Positions 47,044-56,700 of a stretch of DNA of 64,000 bases are shown piece after piece. Under the pieces are notes generated by a model that ran no database searches, was not told the DNA's origin, and saw nothing but the letters and a program-made list of their open reading frames with translations. Origin of the DNA: Acinetobacter puyangensis (GTDB taxonomy: Bacteria > Pseudomonadota > Gammaproteobacteria > Pseudomonadales > Moraxellaceae); NCBI RefSeq assembly GCF_900096995.1, contig NZ_OANT01000001.1, positions 310,001-374,000 on the forward strand, in the 5' to 3' direction. Within the stretch, counting starts at the first letter, position 1. Each line of letters opens with the position of its first letter. The translations under genes were made by a program, and so were the position numbers.

Positions 47044-48387
47044 ATGGTTACACGTTCCACTATTATGGATACCAATAGTTTTCGTGCTGAACATGCCACT
47101 GCATTAGATGCCGAAACTCGCCAACTTACGGATAAACGAAGTAAAATTTTGGGTGGTTCGTACCGTTTGTTTTATCGCAACCCTGTGCATCTGGTGCGTG
47201 GTGAAGGGCAATATTTATGGGATGAGGCAGGGAATCAATATCTCGATGCTTATAACAATGTGGCAAGTATTGGACATTGCCATCCAGCGGTGATTGAGGC
47301 CGTGAATCAACAGATGAAGATGTTGAACACGCACACACGGTATCTACATGAAGGTATTCTGGATTACACCGAAAAACTTTTAACCACCGTTCCTACTGAG
47401 ATTGATCGTGCCATGTATATGTGTACCGGTTCAGAAGCCAACGATCTGGCGATTCGTGTGGCACAGTCTTATAGCGGTGGTACAGGCATTATTGTTTCAC
47501 AGGAAGCCTATCATGGCACAAGTGCATTGACCTCTGGTTGTTCACCTGCATTGGGTTCGGGTCAGACATTGGCTGACACCACTCGTTTGGTACCAGCACC
47601 AGATGCCTATCGTGTGGATACAGCTGATTTAGGCGAATGGTTTGCCAATCAAATCCAACAGCAAATTGATGATATGAATGCACATGGAATTAAATTTGCT
47701 GGATTTTTAGCAGACTCTATTTTTTCATCTGATGGAGTGATGCCAAACCCAGTCGGCTTTTTACAAAAAGCTGTCGATGTTGTCCATGCCAATGGCGGAA
47801 TTTTTATTGCAGATGAGGTTCAGCCGGGTTTTGCCCGTACGGGTGATGCATTTTGGGGTTTTGCCCGGCACGGTGTGGTACCGGATATCATTACCACAGG
47901 TAAACCGATGGGCAATGGTATTCCTGTGTCTGGCTTATTGGCAAAAAGCGATGTGTTGTCTACTTTTAGCGATCAGATTCCTTATTTTAATACCTTCGGT
48001 GGTAATCCAGTGTCGATGGCGGCAGCTCAGGCGGTATTGAATGTGATTCAGCAAGAGCAGTTACAGGCACATAGTCAACGGGTGGGCGCATTATTACAGG
48101 CTGAACTGACCAAACTGATGGAACGGCATGAATGTGTTGGCGATGTGCGTGGGGCAGGACTCTTTATTGGTTTTGAATTGGTCAAAGATCGCCAAAGTAA
48201 AACACCAGATAAAGTATTGGCTCTGGATTTAATTGAAGAGTTGCGTAATACGCATCGGGTACTGACTTCTGTTGCAGGTCCTTACGGCAATGTTTTAAAA
48301 CTGCGGCCACCACTGGCATTTCAAATACAGGATATTGATTGGCTGGTTAATGCATTGGATCAATCTTTATTAAAATTAAAAGCTTAA
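47044..48387 (+). CDS. Class III PLP enzyme, candidate ethanolamine-phosphate phospho-lyase
   Basis: 447 residues, fold-type I PLP enzyme. NNVASIGHCHPAVIEAVNQQM near 75-95, MYMCTGSEANDLAIRVAQ (PLP phosphate), FIADEVQPGFARTGDAFWGF with the Asp pairing to N1, and the PLP lysine in TTGKPMGNGIPVSG near 300. The HCHP-type front and the long DEVQ block resemble the AGXT2L1/AGXT2L2 group (phosphoethanolamine and phosphohydroxylysine phospho-lyases) more than GABA aminotransferases. With an APH-type kinase and an ethanolamine-type permease beside it, I read it as releasing acetaldehyde, ammonia and phosphate from phosphoethanolamine. An ordinary aminotransferase stays possible. Confidence 0.75.
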   Translation: MVTRSTIMDTNSFRAEHATALDAETRQLTDKRSKILGGSYRLFYRNPVHLVRGEGQYLWDEAGNQYLDAYNNVASIGHCHPAVIEAVNQQMKMLNTHTRYLHEGILDYTEKLLTTVPTEIDRAMYMCTGSEANDLAIRVAQSYSGGTGIIVSQEAYHGTSALTSGCSPALGSGQTLADTTRLVPAPDAYRVDTADLGEWFANQIQQQIDDMNAHGIKFAGFLADSIFSSDGVMPNPVGFLQKAVDVVHANGGIFIADEVQPGFARTGDAFWGFARHGVVPDIITTGKPMGNGIPVSGLLAKSDVLSTFSDQIPYFNTFGGNPVSMAAAQAVLNVIQQEQLQAHSQRVGALLQAELTKLMERHECVGDVRGAGLFIGFELVKDRQSKTPDKVLALDLIEELRNTHRVLTSVAGPYGNVLKLRPPLAFQIQDIDWLVNALDQSLLKLKA

Positions 48388-48637
48388 GCAGTTGTATTAA
48401 ATACCCTACAATCCCTGGATCTTGTTTCGCAATGATCCGGGGGCATGTTAAATATATTTTATTCTGATGTTCTAAGCTGATTGCAAAGATTATTCTTAAT
48501 AAATTTTTATTAAATCAATAGATTGGGTTGATGTGCATGGTATGGAATTATGATCATTGATTATAATTTATAGTTGTGTTTTTTAATTTTTTAATCGATA
48601 TTTTTTATTTTTTGTAGGTCATTTAACTGGTTATATT

Positions 48638-49699
48638 TTAATTATATCGATTTAAGCATTCCTTCTCGTGTCGACATTGTCGTGGATTTACGCCAAACCA
48701 GCGTTTAAATGCACGAGAAAATGCACTGACTTCGGAATATCCGAGTAGAAAAGCCATTTCTGAAATGGGGATATTTTTTTGTTGGATATAATATTGTGCC
48801 AATTCACAACGTACACCATCAACCAATGCCGTAAACGTTAATCCTTCCAGTTTTAAACGTCGTGTCAGAATACAGCTACTTATGCCCAAGTCTTCCGATA
48901 TCTTGTCTAGACTAGGTTCTCCTTGACTTAATTCGAGCTGTATATGGGATCGCACTTGATCTGGCAGGTTCTGGATCTGTCCGGAAAGATTTAATAATTT
49001 TAAGGTGTCGAGCATCATGGTAAGCAATAACGGATCGCTCGTTGGCATGCTATATAACATGTCTTTCTTGACGATGATGATCGAATTAAATGGCTGATTA
49101 AAATATACTGGGGCATTAAATAATTTACTATGTTCCTGCCAGAATTCTGGACGAGTATGTTCAAAATGAATGGCACGAGGAGAATAATGTGTACCGAGTA
49201 CAGCACGAATCACATTCATAAACATGCCTAGTGTCAATTCCGCATCCTGTCGACGGGTTAAAATTGCACCATGCTGAACCTGATAATCAATACGCCAACA
49301 ATCCCCATGATCGACCATTTGGGTTAAAGTATCTTTCTGGTGCAAATGAAAATAATCGCTCATATTACGCAAGGCGGATTCTAGCGTGGGTGAACATAGG
49401 GCAATATAACCAATCAAACCCAATGATTTGGGCTGGAATTGTTGTCCATAATGTAATCCGAAATTATCACAGCCTGAGATCTGTGCGGCTTGTTCTAAAA
49501 CCTTACAATAATTTGGTAATTGTAAACTTAAAGTTGGACTGCTTAATAATTCTGGATTAATACCACTGATGCCAAAAACACGATCAACATCAGCGCCTTT
49601 GCGAATAATAAATTCACTTAACCCAGATGCGGCAGCAGATAATACACCTTGATTGCCCATGTGGGAATGATGAAGCTGTTGAGGATCAATTTGAATCAT
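48638..49699 (-). CDS. AraC-family transcriptional regulator (OruR/ArgR-like)
   Basis: 353 residues from the ATG at 49699, which has AAGGAG six bases upstream; a TTG two codons earlier is rejected. The N-terminal ligand domain is of the arabinose-binding-like type of OruR (about 20-230), followed by two HTH motifs: PSLDKISEDLGISSCILTRRL and the AraC signature ISEMAFLLGYSEVSAFSRAFKRWFGVNP. It sits between the class III PLP gene and the kinase on the opposite strand, and is probably an activator of this amino-alcohol module. Confidence 0.87.
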   Translation of the reverse strand: MIQIDPQQLHHSHMGNQGVLSAAASGLSEFIIRKGADVDRVFGISGINPELLSSPTLSLQLPNYCKVLEQAAQISGCDNFGLHYGQQFQPKSLGLIGYIALCSPTLESALRNMSDYFHLHQKDTLTQMVDHGDCWRIDYQVQHGAILTRRQDAELTLGMFMNVIRAVLGTHYSPRAIHFEHTRPEFWQEHSKLFNAPVYFNQPFNSIIIVKKDMLYSMPTSDPLLLTMMLDTLKLLNLSGQIQNLPDQVRSHIQLELSQGEPSLDKISEDLGISSCILTRRLKLEGLTFTALVDGVRCELAQYYIQQKNIPISEMAFLLGYSEVSAFSRAFKRWFGVNPRQCRHEKECLNRYN

Positions 49700-49904
49700 A
49701 TGCAACTCCTTGTCATATATTCATGTCGATTTAATTGGTAATTAAATTGACGATGTATCCTTATTCTTAAAGCAAGAGCTATGCCATTTTTTAGAAACAG
49801 CGTCAATTGATCATCTGATGAGGACTTTCCTTAGTTCCTCATAGAGCTTGTTTAATCACGGCCAAAGCAAAGTATTGGCAATTACTAATAGATAGTCAGA
49901 AAAA

Positions 49905-50912
49905 CTAGATTGCACCAACTGGCATTTGCTGGTTTAAATATTTTTTACACAAACGAACTGTATGATCAGACCAGTCTGTACCAAGACTTAACGCCATTTC
50001 TGTATGTGCATGCGAGCCATTCCATGCCATCATTTGCAAACGGCGCTGCATAATGAAGGTTGGAATTAAGCGGTATTCAAGATCAGAAATATGTGCTGTA
50101 CGCTCATATCCTGTAAGCCAGTGCTCTATCCATTGAGGAGCTGCTGCATAATGTTCATTAAAACTCATCGCTGCGGCAAGATCATGCATAAACCAACTCA
50201 TTCCACAGTCATCAAAATCAATCACGCCGATCTGATCATTTTGCAGTAATAAATTTGTCAGGCGTAAATCTGCATGAATTAAACCATAGCGATCTGAGGA
50301 TTGCCCAAATGCTTTTAGTGCGTGGTCAATGTGGGAAATGGTTTCTTCAATGATATCATGATGTTCTGGTTTAAGGTGTGGGGCATTACGCCAGTCGCCC
50401 CAATGTCCATCAGAACCCAACATCGTGTCATGATTCCAGATGATGCGTTGAAACTTTTCCGGTATTTGCCAAGTTTTGCTATGCTGATGTAGTTTGGCTG
50501 TAATTTCTCCTAATTGTTGAAAGGCTTTTGGATCAACATCAGCGGTTGGCATATCGCCCTCGACCCAATTAAATAATACGGCGTGACGTTGAATACCATC
50601 TTCTAAACTCAATGTTAAAACGCACTCATCATCTTGACTACGAATGGCCTGTGGTACTTCTATTCCACTGGCGCTTAGGGCATCTAGCCAGCATAACTCA
50701 CTTTCAATCGCTTGTTTTGTATGGTAATTCGGACGATGAATGCGTAGAGCATAACGGGCCTTTTTATTTTGAATCAAAAAAGTTGCATTTTCAGATTGGC
50801 ATAATAATTTCACATCACCTTGGAATTCTTCAGGATAAAATGTCATGGCTTTTTGTGCTAAAAATAATAATTGATGAATACTTAAACTTTCACTTTGTAT
50901 CACTGATGACAT
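49905..50912 (-). CDS. APH/choline-kinase-fold small-molecule kinase
   Basis: 335 residues. Kinase core: nucleotide-binding front ENATFLIQNKKARYALRIHRP with the Lys/Arg, catalytic Brenner loop HADLRLTNLLL (HxDxxxxN) near 215, and metal-binding IDFDDCG near 230. The family (APH, choline/ethanolamine kinase, hydroxylysine kinase, homoserine kinase II) phosphorylates small alcohols or amines. Beside an ethanolamine-type permease and a phospho-lyase-like PLP enzyme, ethanolamine or another amino alcohol is the likely acceptor; antibiotic resistance is improbable. AGGAG precedes the ATG. Confidence 0.8.
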   Translation of the reverse strand: MSSVIQSESLSIHQLLFLAQKAMTFYPEEFQGDVKLLCQSENATFLIQNKKARYALRIHRPNYHTKQAIESELCWLDALSASGIEVPQAIRSQDDECVLTLSLEDGIQRHAVLFNWVEGDMPTADVDPKAFQQLGEITAKLHQHSKTWQIPEKFQRIIWNHDTMLGSDGHWGDWRNAPHLKPEHHDIIEETISHIDHALKAFGQSSDRYGLIHADLRLTNLLLQNDQIGVIDFDDCGMSWFMHDLAAAMSFNEHYAAAPQWIEHWLTGYERTAHISDLEYRLIPTFIMQRRLQMMAWNGSHAHTEMALSLGTDWSDHTVRLCKKYLNQQMPVGAI

Positions 50913-51091
50913 AGCAAACTCCTAGGATTGGGGCAAATATCACAAAAAATATCGAGATTGAATCGATCTTATAAAAGAATTTTTTGCAAAACTTGACCTT
51001 AAACCACGTCATTGCCTATCTACTGTCAAGTTGATGTTTAGCCTTTTCGAGCAAGATTAGATCGAACAATAAACAAAGGTGGTGTGAAGCA

Positions 51092-52498
51092 ATGAAAGTC
51101 ACAGACTCAAATATAGTGCAAACGGATTCGGAATATTTTGCCAAACGTCAATTAAAGCAAGGTGCGGTAGGCTGGCTTTTATTGGTGGGGCTGGGTGTGT
51201 CTTATGTTATTTCGGGAGATTTTGCAGGGTGGAATTTTGGTTTGGCGCAAGGCGGTTGGGGCGGATTGTTTATTGCAACTGTAGTGGTTGCCATCATGTA
51301 TTTGTGTATGAGCTTTTCAATGTCAGAAATGTCGACCATGTTGCCAACAGCAGGGGGTGGATATAGTTTTGCACGGGTCGCTTTTGGGCCATTCGGGGGT
51401 TATCTTACCGGAACGGCGATTCTGATTGAATATGCAATTGCACCAGCAGCCATTGCTGTATTTATCGGCGCGTATTGTGAATCTTTGTTTGGGATTGGTG
51501 GCTGGATCATCTATTTGATATGTTATGTGGTCTTTATGGGATTACATCTCAAGGGTGCAGGTGAAGCTTTAAAGATCATGTTTGTGATTACTGCGGTTGC
51601 ATGTGTTGCATTACTGGTTTTTATTGTGGCGATGGCGCCACATTTTAATAGTCAAAATTTATTTGATATCGGTGTGACAGAAAATGCTGGAGCAAGTCCA
51701 TTTCTGCCTTTCGGTTATATCGGAATTTGGGCAGCAGTACCTTACGCAATCTGGTTTTTTCTTGCTGTAGAAGGCGTACCGCTTGCCGCTGAAGAAACCA
51801 GAGATCCCGTTAAATCATTACCACGTGGTTTGATTGGTGCGATGTTAATTTTGGCTGCCTTTGCTTTTCTGATTTTATTTTTAAGTGCCGGCGCCGCAGG
51901 TTCTGATACCTTGAAAGATTCAGGTGCACCACTGGTAGATGCATTAATTGCAGTCTATGGTCAAAATACTTGGTTGGCGACTTTTGTTAATTTTGTGGGA
52001 TTGGCAGGTCTGATCGCCAGTTTCTTTTCAATTATCTATGCCTATTCTCGTCAGATTTTTGCTTTATCCCGTGCGGGCTATTTACCAAAGACCCTTTCAA
52101 TTACCAACAAAAATAAGGCACCTACTTTGGCTATTATTATCCCGGGAATCATTGGCTTTGCTTTGTCATTGACAGGTGAAGGCGATTTATTGATTTTAAT
52201 GGCGGTTTTTGGTGCGACGATTTCCTATGTATTAATGATGTTATCTCATATTAAATTAAGAGTTTCTCATCCAGATCTACCTCGTCCGTATAAAACCCCT
52301 GGTGGGATCATCACATCTTTTATTGCTTTGATTCTATCGGCAATTGCAGTGGTGGCAGGTTTAATGGTCGATCCCAAAGTCTGGTGCATGGCAGCAGCAA
52401 TATATGCAGCATTCATTGTGTATTATTTAATCTATAGTCGTCACCAATTGGTCGATGGCACACCTGAACAAGAATTTGCAAAAGTTGCGGAGGAATAA
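51092..52498 (+). CDS. Ethanolamine/amino acid permease, APC superfamily
   Basis: 468 residues, 12 helices. SYVISGDFAGWNFGLAQGGWGG near the start, followed by TMLPTAGGGYSFARVAFGPFGGYLTG, and EGVPLAAEETRDPVKSLPRG are the trademarks of the ethanolamine permease (EutP/Eat) branch of APC carriers. It should bring ethanolamine into the cytoplasm. Divergent to the kinase gene (179 bases), so both may share a regulatory region. Confidence 0.87.
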   Translation: MKVTDSNIVQTDSEYFAKRQLKQGAVGWLLLVGLGVSYVISGDFAGWNFGLAQGGWGGLFIATVVVAIMYLCMSFSMSEMSTMLPTAGGGYSFARVAFGPFGGYLTGTAILIEYAIAPAAIAVFIGAYCESLFGIGGWIIYLICYVVFMGLHLKGAGEALKIMFVITAVACVALLVFIVAMAPHFNSQNLFDIGVTENAGASPFLPFGYIGIWAAVPYAIWFFLAVEGVPLAAEETRDPVKSLPRGLIGAMLILAAFAFLILFLSAGAAGSDTLKDSGAPLVDALIAVYGQNTWLATFVNFVGLAGLIASFFSIIYAYSRQIFALSRAGYLPKTLSITNKNKAPTLAIIIPGIIGFALSLTGEGDLLILMAVFGATISYVLMMLSHIKLRVSHPDLPRPYKTPGGIITSFIALILSAIAVVAGLMVDPKVWCMAAAIYAAFIVYYLIYSRHQLVDGTPEQEFAKVAEE

Positions 52499-52772
52499 TC
52501 ATTAAATTCAGAGATAGAAATGATTCAAAGTATAAAGTTTAACGGTCAATTCTATCTCTATAGCAGTCCTCAGCATGAACCATGTAAGACAAGGTATCTT
52601 CCTTGCGGAGCAGTACGTCTCATACTGGATTATCTTGTGCATGAATAATAGATTACGTAAAGCTGCTTACTCATTAAGAATGATCAAATTTCACTATTTA
52701 TGCTTAGTATCGTCTAAACCTTGCGAGATATCCTCATGTTACAGACATAGATGAAGTGTCAACAGACCTGAT

Positions 52773-53705
52773 TTAAGCCGTGGTTGGAGCTACCATACAG
52801 CGATTGACCACATAAGAAACTGCCGCTGTGCGGGTTTCTACACACAATTTTTCAAACACATGCTCAAGATGTTTATTAATGGTTCTTGGGCTTAATTCCA
52901 AAATATCGGCAATATCCTTGTTGGTTTTACCCAGTATAAGCCAGTGCATGACCTCTGCTTCACGCGGGGTAAGTTGAGTGCAATGTTTAAGAATTTCGGT
53001 TGTCGCAGGGGCCTGTTGAATTGGTTTCAATTGCACCAGATAGTTTTGTGTCGGCAAATCCTGTTGTGGACTGAGCATGATTAGTTGAAACTGTTGGCTA
53101 GCGGTGGAGTAGCGACAATGCAGCAAACTTTTTTCGACTTCGTTGTGCTGTATATCGGCAACCCATTTTTTTAAGCCCTGTTCAAAACTGTCCATATCGA
53201 TTAAATGCTCTTCTATCAAATGCTTGGCTTTGGCGGTCTTCCAAGTAATATGTCCTGCGTGATCGAGTGCCAGAATCGCAATTTCAGTTGCATCAATGAC
53301 CTGCTGTTGCTGTTTGAGCCGGGTGGCATTATTCAGGTGGGTTTGTACCCGAACTAAGACTTCGGCAATATTTAGCGGCTTGGTGACATAATCCACGCCA
53401 CCGGATTGAAAGCCACGTACAATATGTTCGGTTTCGGATAGGCCGGTCATAAAAATAATCGGAATATTCTGGGTCAGGGGACTGGCTTTTAGCTGGATAC
53501 AGCATTCAAAACCATCCAAATTGGGCATATTGCCGTCCATAAGGATAATGTCTGGATGATATTGATGGGCAATTTCAATGGCGGTAATCCCATCGAGTGT
53601 GACCAGTACGGTATAACCCGCTTCATCCAGACTTTCATGTAATATTCCCAGATTTTCCGGTACATCATCGACAATTAAAATGACAGGTTGTTCTGGATTC
53701 TTCAT
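52773..53705 (-). CDS. Response regulator, REC-(PAS-like)-LuxR
   Basis: 310 residues. REC domain 8-125 with acidic pocket Asp13/Asp14, phospho-acceptor Asp57 (IILMDGNMPNLDGFE) and Lys near 107 (TKPL). A middle part, 140-230, with ILALDHAGHITWKTAKAK looks like a PAS domain. The C-terminal LuxR HTH LTPREAEVMHWLILGKTNKDIADILELSPRTINKHLEHVFEKL binds DNA. It follows the hybrid kinase after 19 bases in the same operon and is surely its output. The palindromes upstream of urtA and amiE are its probable sites. Confidence 0.9.
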   Translation of the reverse strand: MKNPEQPVILIVDDVPENLGILHESLDEAGYTVLVTLDGITAIEIAHQYHPDIILMDGNMPNLDGFECCIQLKASPLTQNIPIIFMTGLSETEHIVRGFQSGGVDYVTKPLNIAEVLVRVQTHLNNATRLKQQQQVIDATEIAILALDHAGHITWKTAKAKHLIEEHLIDMDSFEQGLKKWVADIQHNEVEKSLLHCRYSTASQQFQLIMLSPQQDLPTQNYLVQLKPIQQAPATTEILKHCTQLTPREAEVMHWLILGKTNKDIADILELSPRTINKHLEHVFEKLCVETRTAAVSYVVNRCMVAPTTA

Positions 53706-53724
53706 GTTAAGCTCACTTTGTTCG

Positions 53725-56700
53725 TCAGTGTTTCAACTGAAATTCGTTTAAATCCTGTTTAACTGATTTCAAATCGTATCTGGCAGTATGTTGCAAAAGA
53801 TTATCCCAAAGGGCTTGATCGTGAGGGAAATGCTGATGGCAATAACTTAAAAGCTGTTTTAACCCACGAATATATCCCTGATTGGCAAACACATTGAGCA
53901 TGTTGATGGCATCACTGATGCTATTCGGCATTTCCATCGCAGAGATCGGAGAAATAATCATGTGTTCTCTGCCTAATTGCTGTGGATTTATGTTTGGTGT
54001 ATTTGGTGAGACATTGTGATCACGCTGTACAGAATGGGTTGAATCCTGCTGTGTTTCAGCCAAGTCTAATGCTTCTGATGGTTGAGATGCTGCATCAATC
54101 CATTGGATATCCAGTTTGTCTCCGATCTTATTTAATAAAAGATTAAGGTCGACAGGTTTCACTAGAAAATCTTCATTTAAAATTTCGGTTTGTGGATTGG
54201 TGGTGCGTTCATTGGCATCGGCGGAAATAATTAAAATAGGTACATTGGTCATTTGATTGCGACGTAGAATTCGTGCTGTTTCCCAGCCATCCAGCGTGGG
54301 CATGGTCAGATCCATGAGAATCAGGTCTGGCAGAAACTCCGGCACTAGACCTAAGCAATGTAGTCCGGATTCGGCTTCTTCGACGGCAAAACCCAACGGT
54401 TTAAGAAAATTGGTTACCAGACCACGATCGACTGCTTCATTATCTACCACCAGAATTTTTCTGCGCTCACCCAGATAGCCAACAATATGATTACTATGTA
54501 GATTGGCAATCGGGTGAATCAGATCTTTGGACGGCAGATACAGTTTGATTTTAAAGATTGTTCCCTGATTCAACTGGCTTTGAACATTTAACTGGCCGCC
54601 TAGTAGTTCGGTTAAGAGTTTGACAATGGGCAAACCCAGTCCTGTGCCGGTAAAGCTGCTTTGCATGACATTGCTGCCGCGTTCAAATGGATCAAAAATA
54701 CGTCCAATATCCTGCTCTGCAATTCCACAGCCACTATCTGCAATTTCAAAATATGCAGTTTGAAAACGATATTCCACTTTGAAGCGAACCCAACCCTTAC
54801 TGGTAAATTTGAGTGCATTTCCCAGTAGATTAATTAAAATTTGTTCCAGACGTTTTTGATCTATACGCACATAGTTCGGAATATTGTCATGAATATGCGC
54901 ATAAAATTTTAGATTTTTTTGTTCAAATTGTGGTTCAAACATTTTAATCATCTGTTGTAGAAAATTTGGAAACTGTATATCCGACATGTGCAAGGAAATT
55001 TTACCGGTTTCGATTCTGGCAAGATCGAGTAAGCCATCAATTAATGCTGTCAGGTGTTGGCCACTGCGACTAATGACACCCAATGCCATTTCACCCTGAT
55101 TGGACAAATGTTCCTGTTTTTGAATCAGCTGGCTATAGCCGAGAATACTATTGAGCGGTGTACGAAGTTCATGGCTGATTCCGATCAAATAACGGCTTTT
55201 GGCGGCATTGGCGGTTTCTGCCTGTATTCTGGCATCCTGAAGTTGTTGATCGGTGATTTCATGGGCAGCAATCTCGTCAATCAGCAATTGATTCTGAGTG
55301 CTACTTTCCTGCTCGGCATTGCGACGGCTGACATCATTCAAAACTAACCACCATGCAGCGACACACATTAATAAGAATAATACGGCATATATTTTTACAA
55401 ACAGCATGAAGATATGGTTAATCTCGGCGGTATTGGATGAGGCGAGTAAACTGGTTTCCTGAATGTAAACCAGACTTAGACATACAGCCAATACGATGCC
55501 CAGCACCACGGTCACCAGAATATATAGACCAAGCTGGCTATTTAATCGTGTGGCCCAGTTAGATGGTAAGAAGGTGTTAATAATCTGATTGAGCTGTGCA
55601 GACCAGCGACCGTGCGGCTTACATAGATCATGACAACGTGCTTCGAGCGAGCAGCATAACGAACAGATATTGCCGCGATAAGCCGGACAATCGGCAATAT
55701 CGGCAGACTGATAATCATGCTGACAGACCACACAGGTTTTAATCTGTACAATTGACATCGGTGGTGGTGCAGTCCGCGCCAAATAATATTTCCCCTTGGT
55801 GATATAAGCAATGATGGGAACACACAGAAATGACGTTGCCAATGCAATAAAGCCAGCCAATGCTTTGGCATAATCACCGAATAAATCCAGATAGCATAAA
55901 ATGGATAAAACTGAGGCAATACATAAGGCACCGACACCAACCGGATTAATATCGTATAAATATGCCCGTCGAAACTCGATGCCTTTGGGGCTAAGTCCGA
56001 GCGGTTTGCAAATGATTAAATCGGCGACGATGGCACCAATCCAAGCCAGCGCAATATTGCTATACAACCCCAGAACTCGTTCAACTGCATGGATAATGCC
56101 CAGTTCCATTAAAAGTATCGCAATACAGACATTAAACACCAGCCAGATAATGCGACCCGGGTGATTGTGGGTCAGTCGGGCAAAAAAGTTGGACCAAGCC
56201 AGAGAGCCGGCATAGGCATTGGTGACATTGATTTTAATTTGTGAAATACAGACAAAAATCAACATGAAAAACAAGGCGATGATTGGATTGTTAAAGACTT
56301 GTTGATAGGCGATCCAATACAGATAAGTCGGATTATTAATTTCGTCAAAAGGCACAAAATAATGTAAAGCCAGTACAATCAGCATCATGCCCATAAATAT
56401 TTTGATAAAGCCAAAGATAATCCATGCCGGTCCACCCAAAAATACTGCCAAAGACCATTTCTTCGGATTTTTGTCAGCATCAGGCAAGAAACGCAAGTAA
56501 TCCACCTGTTCCCCGACCTGAGTGATCAGGGAAAATACCAGTGTACATGCTGCCCCAAACGCCAGCACATTAAAGCTCAGGCTATCGGTTTGTTCACCAA
56601 TAAAATATCGGCTTTCTTCAATTAGTCCCGGATTTTTCCAGAAGATAAAAAACCACGGCAACAGTAATAGAAACAACCAGATCGGTTGGGTAAAAGATTG

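Noticed and set aside
49729-49747. Palindrome ATTTAATT-GGT-AATTAAAT before the AraC gene
   Set aside because: Perfect, but all A/T apart from the centre, so it is easily produced by chance, and AraC proteins usually bind direct repeats.
52499-52772. Gap between the permease gene and the response regulator gene
   Set aside because: Searched for an RNA gene, hairpin terminator or the ATACG...CGTAT palindrome; nothing convincing was seen.
55542-55940. 132-codon frame on the - strand inside the hybrid kinase gene
   Set aside because: It is a shadow of the kinase frame at the Cys-rich part; the real frame carries the conserved motifs.
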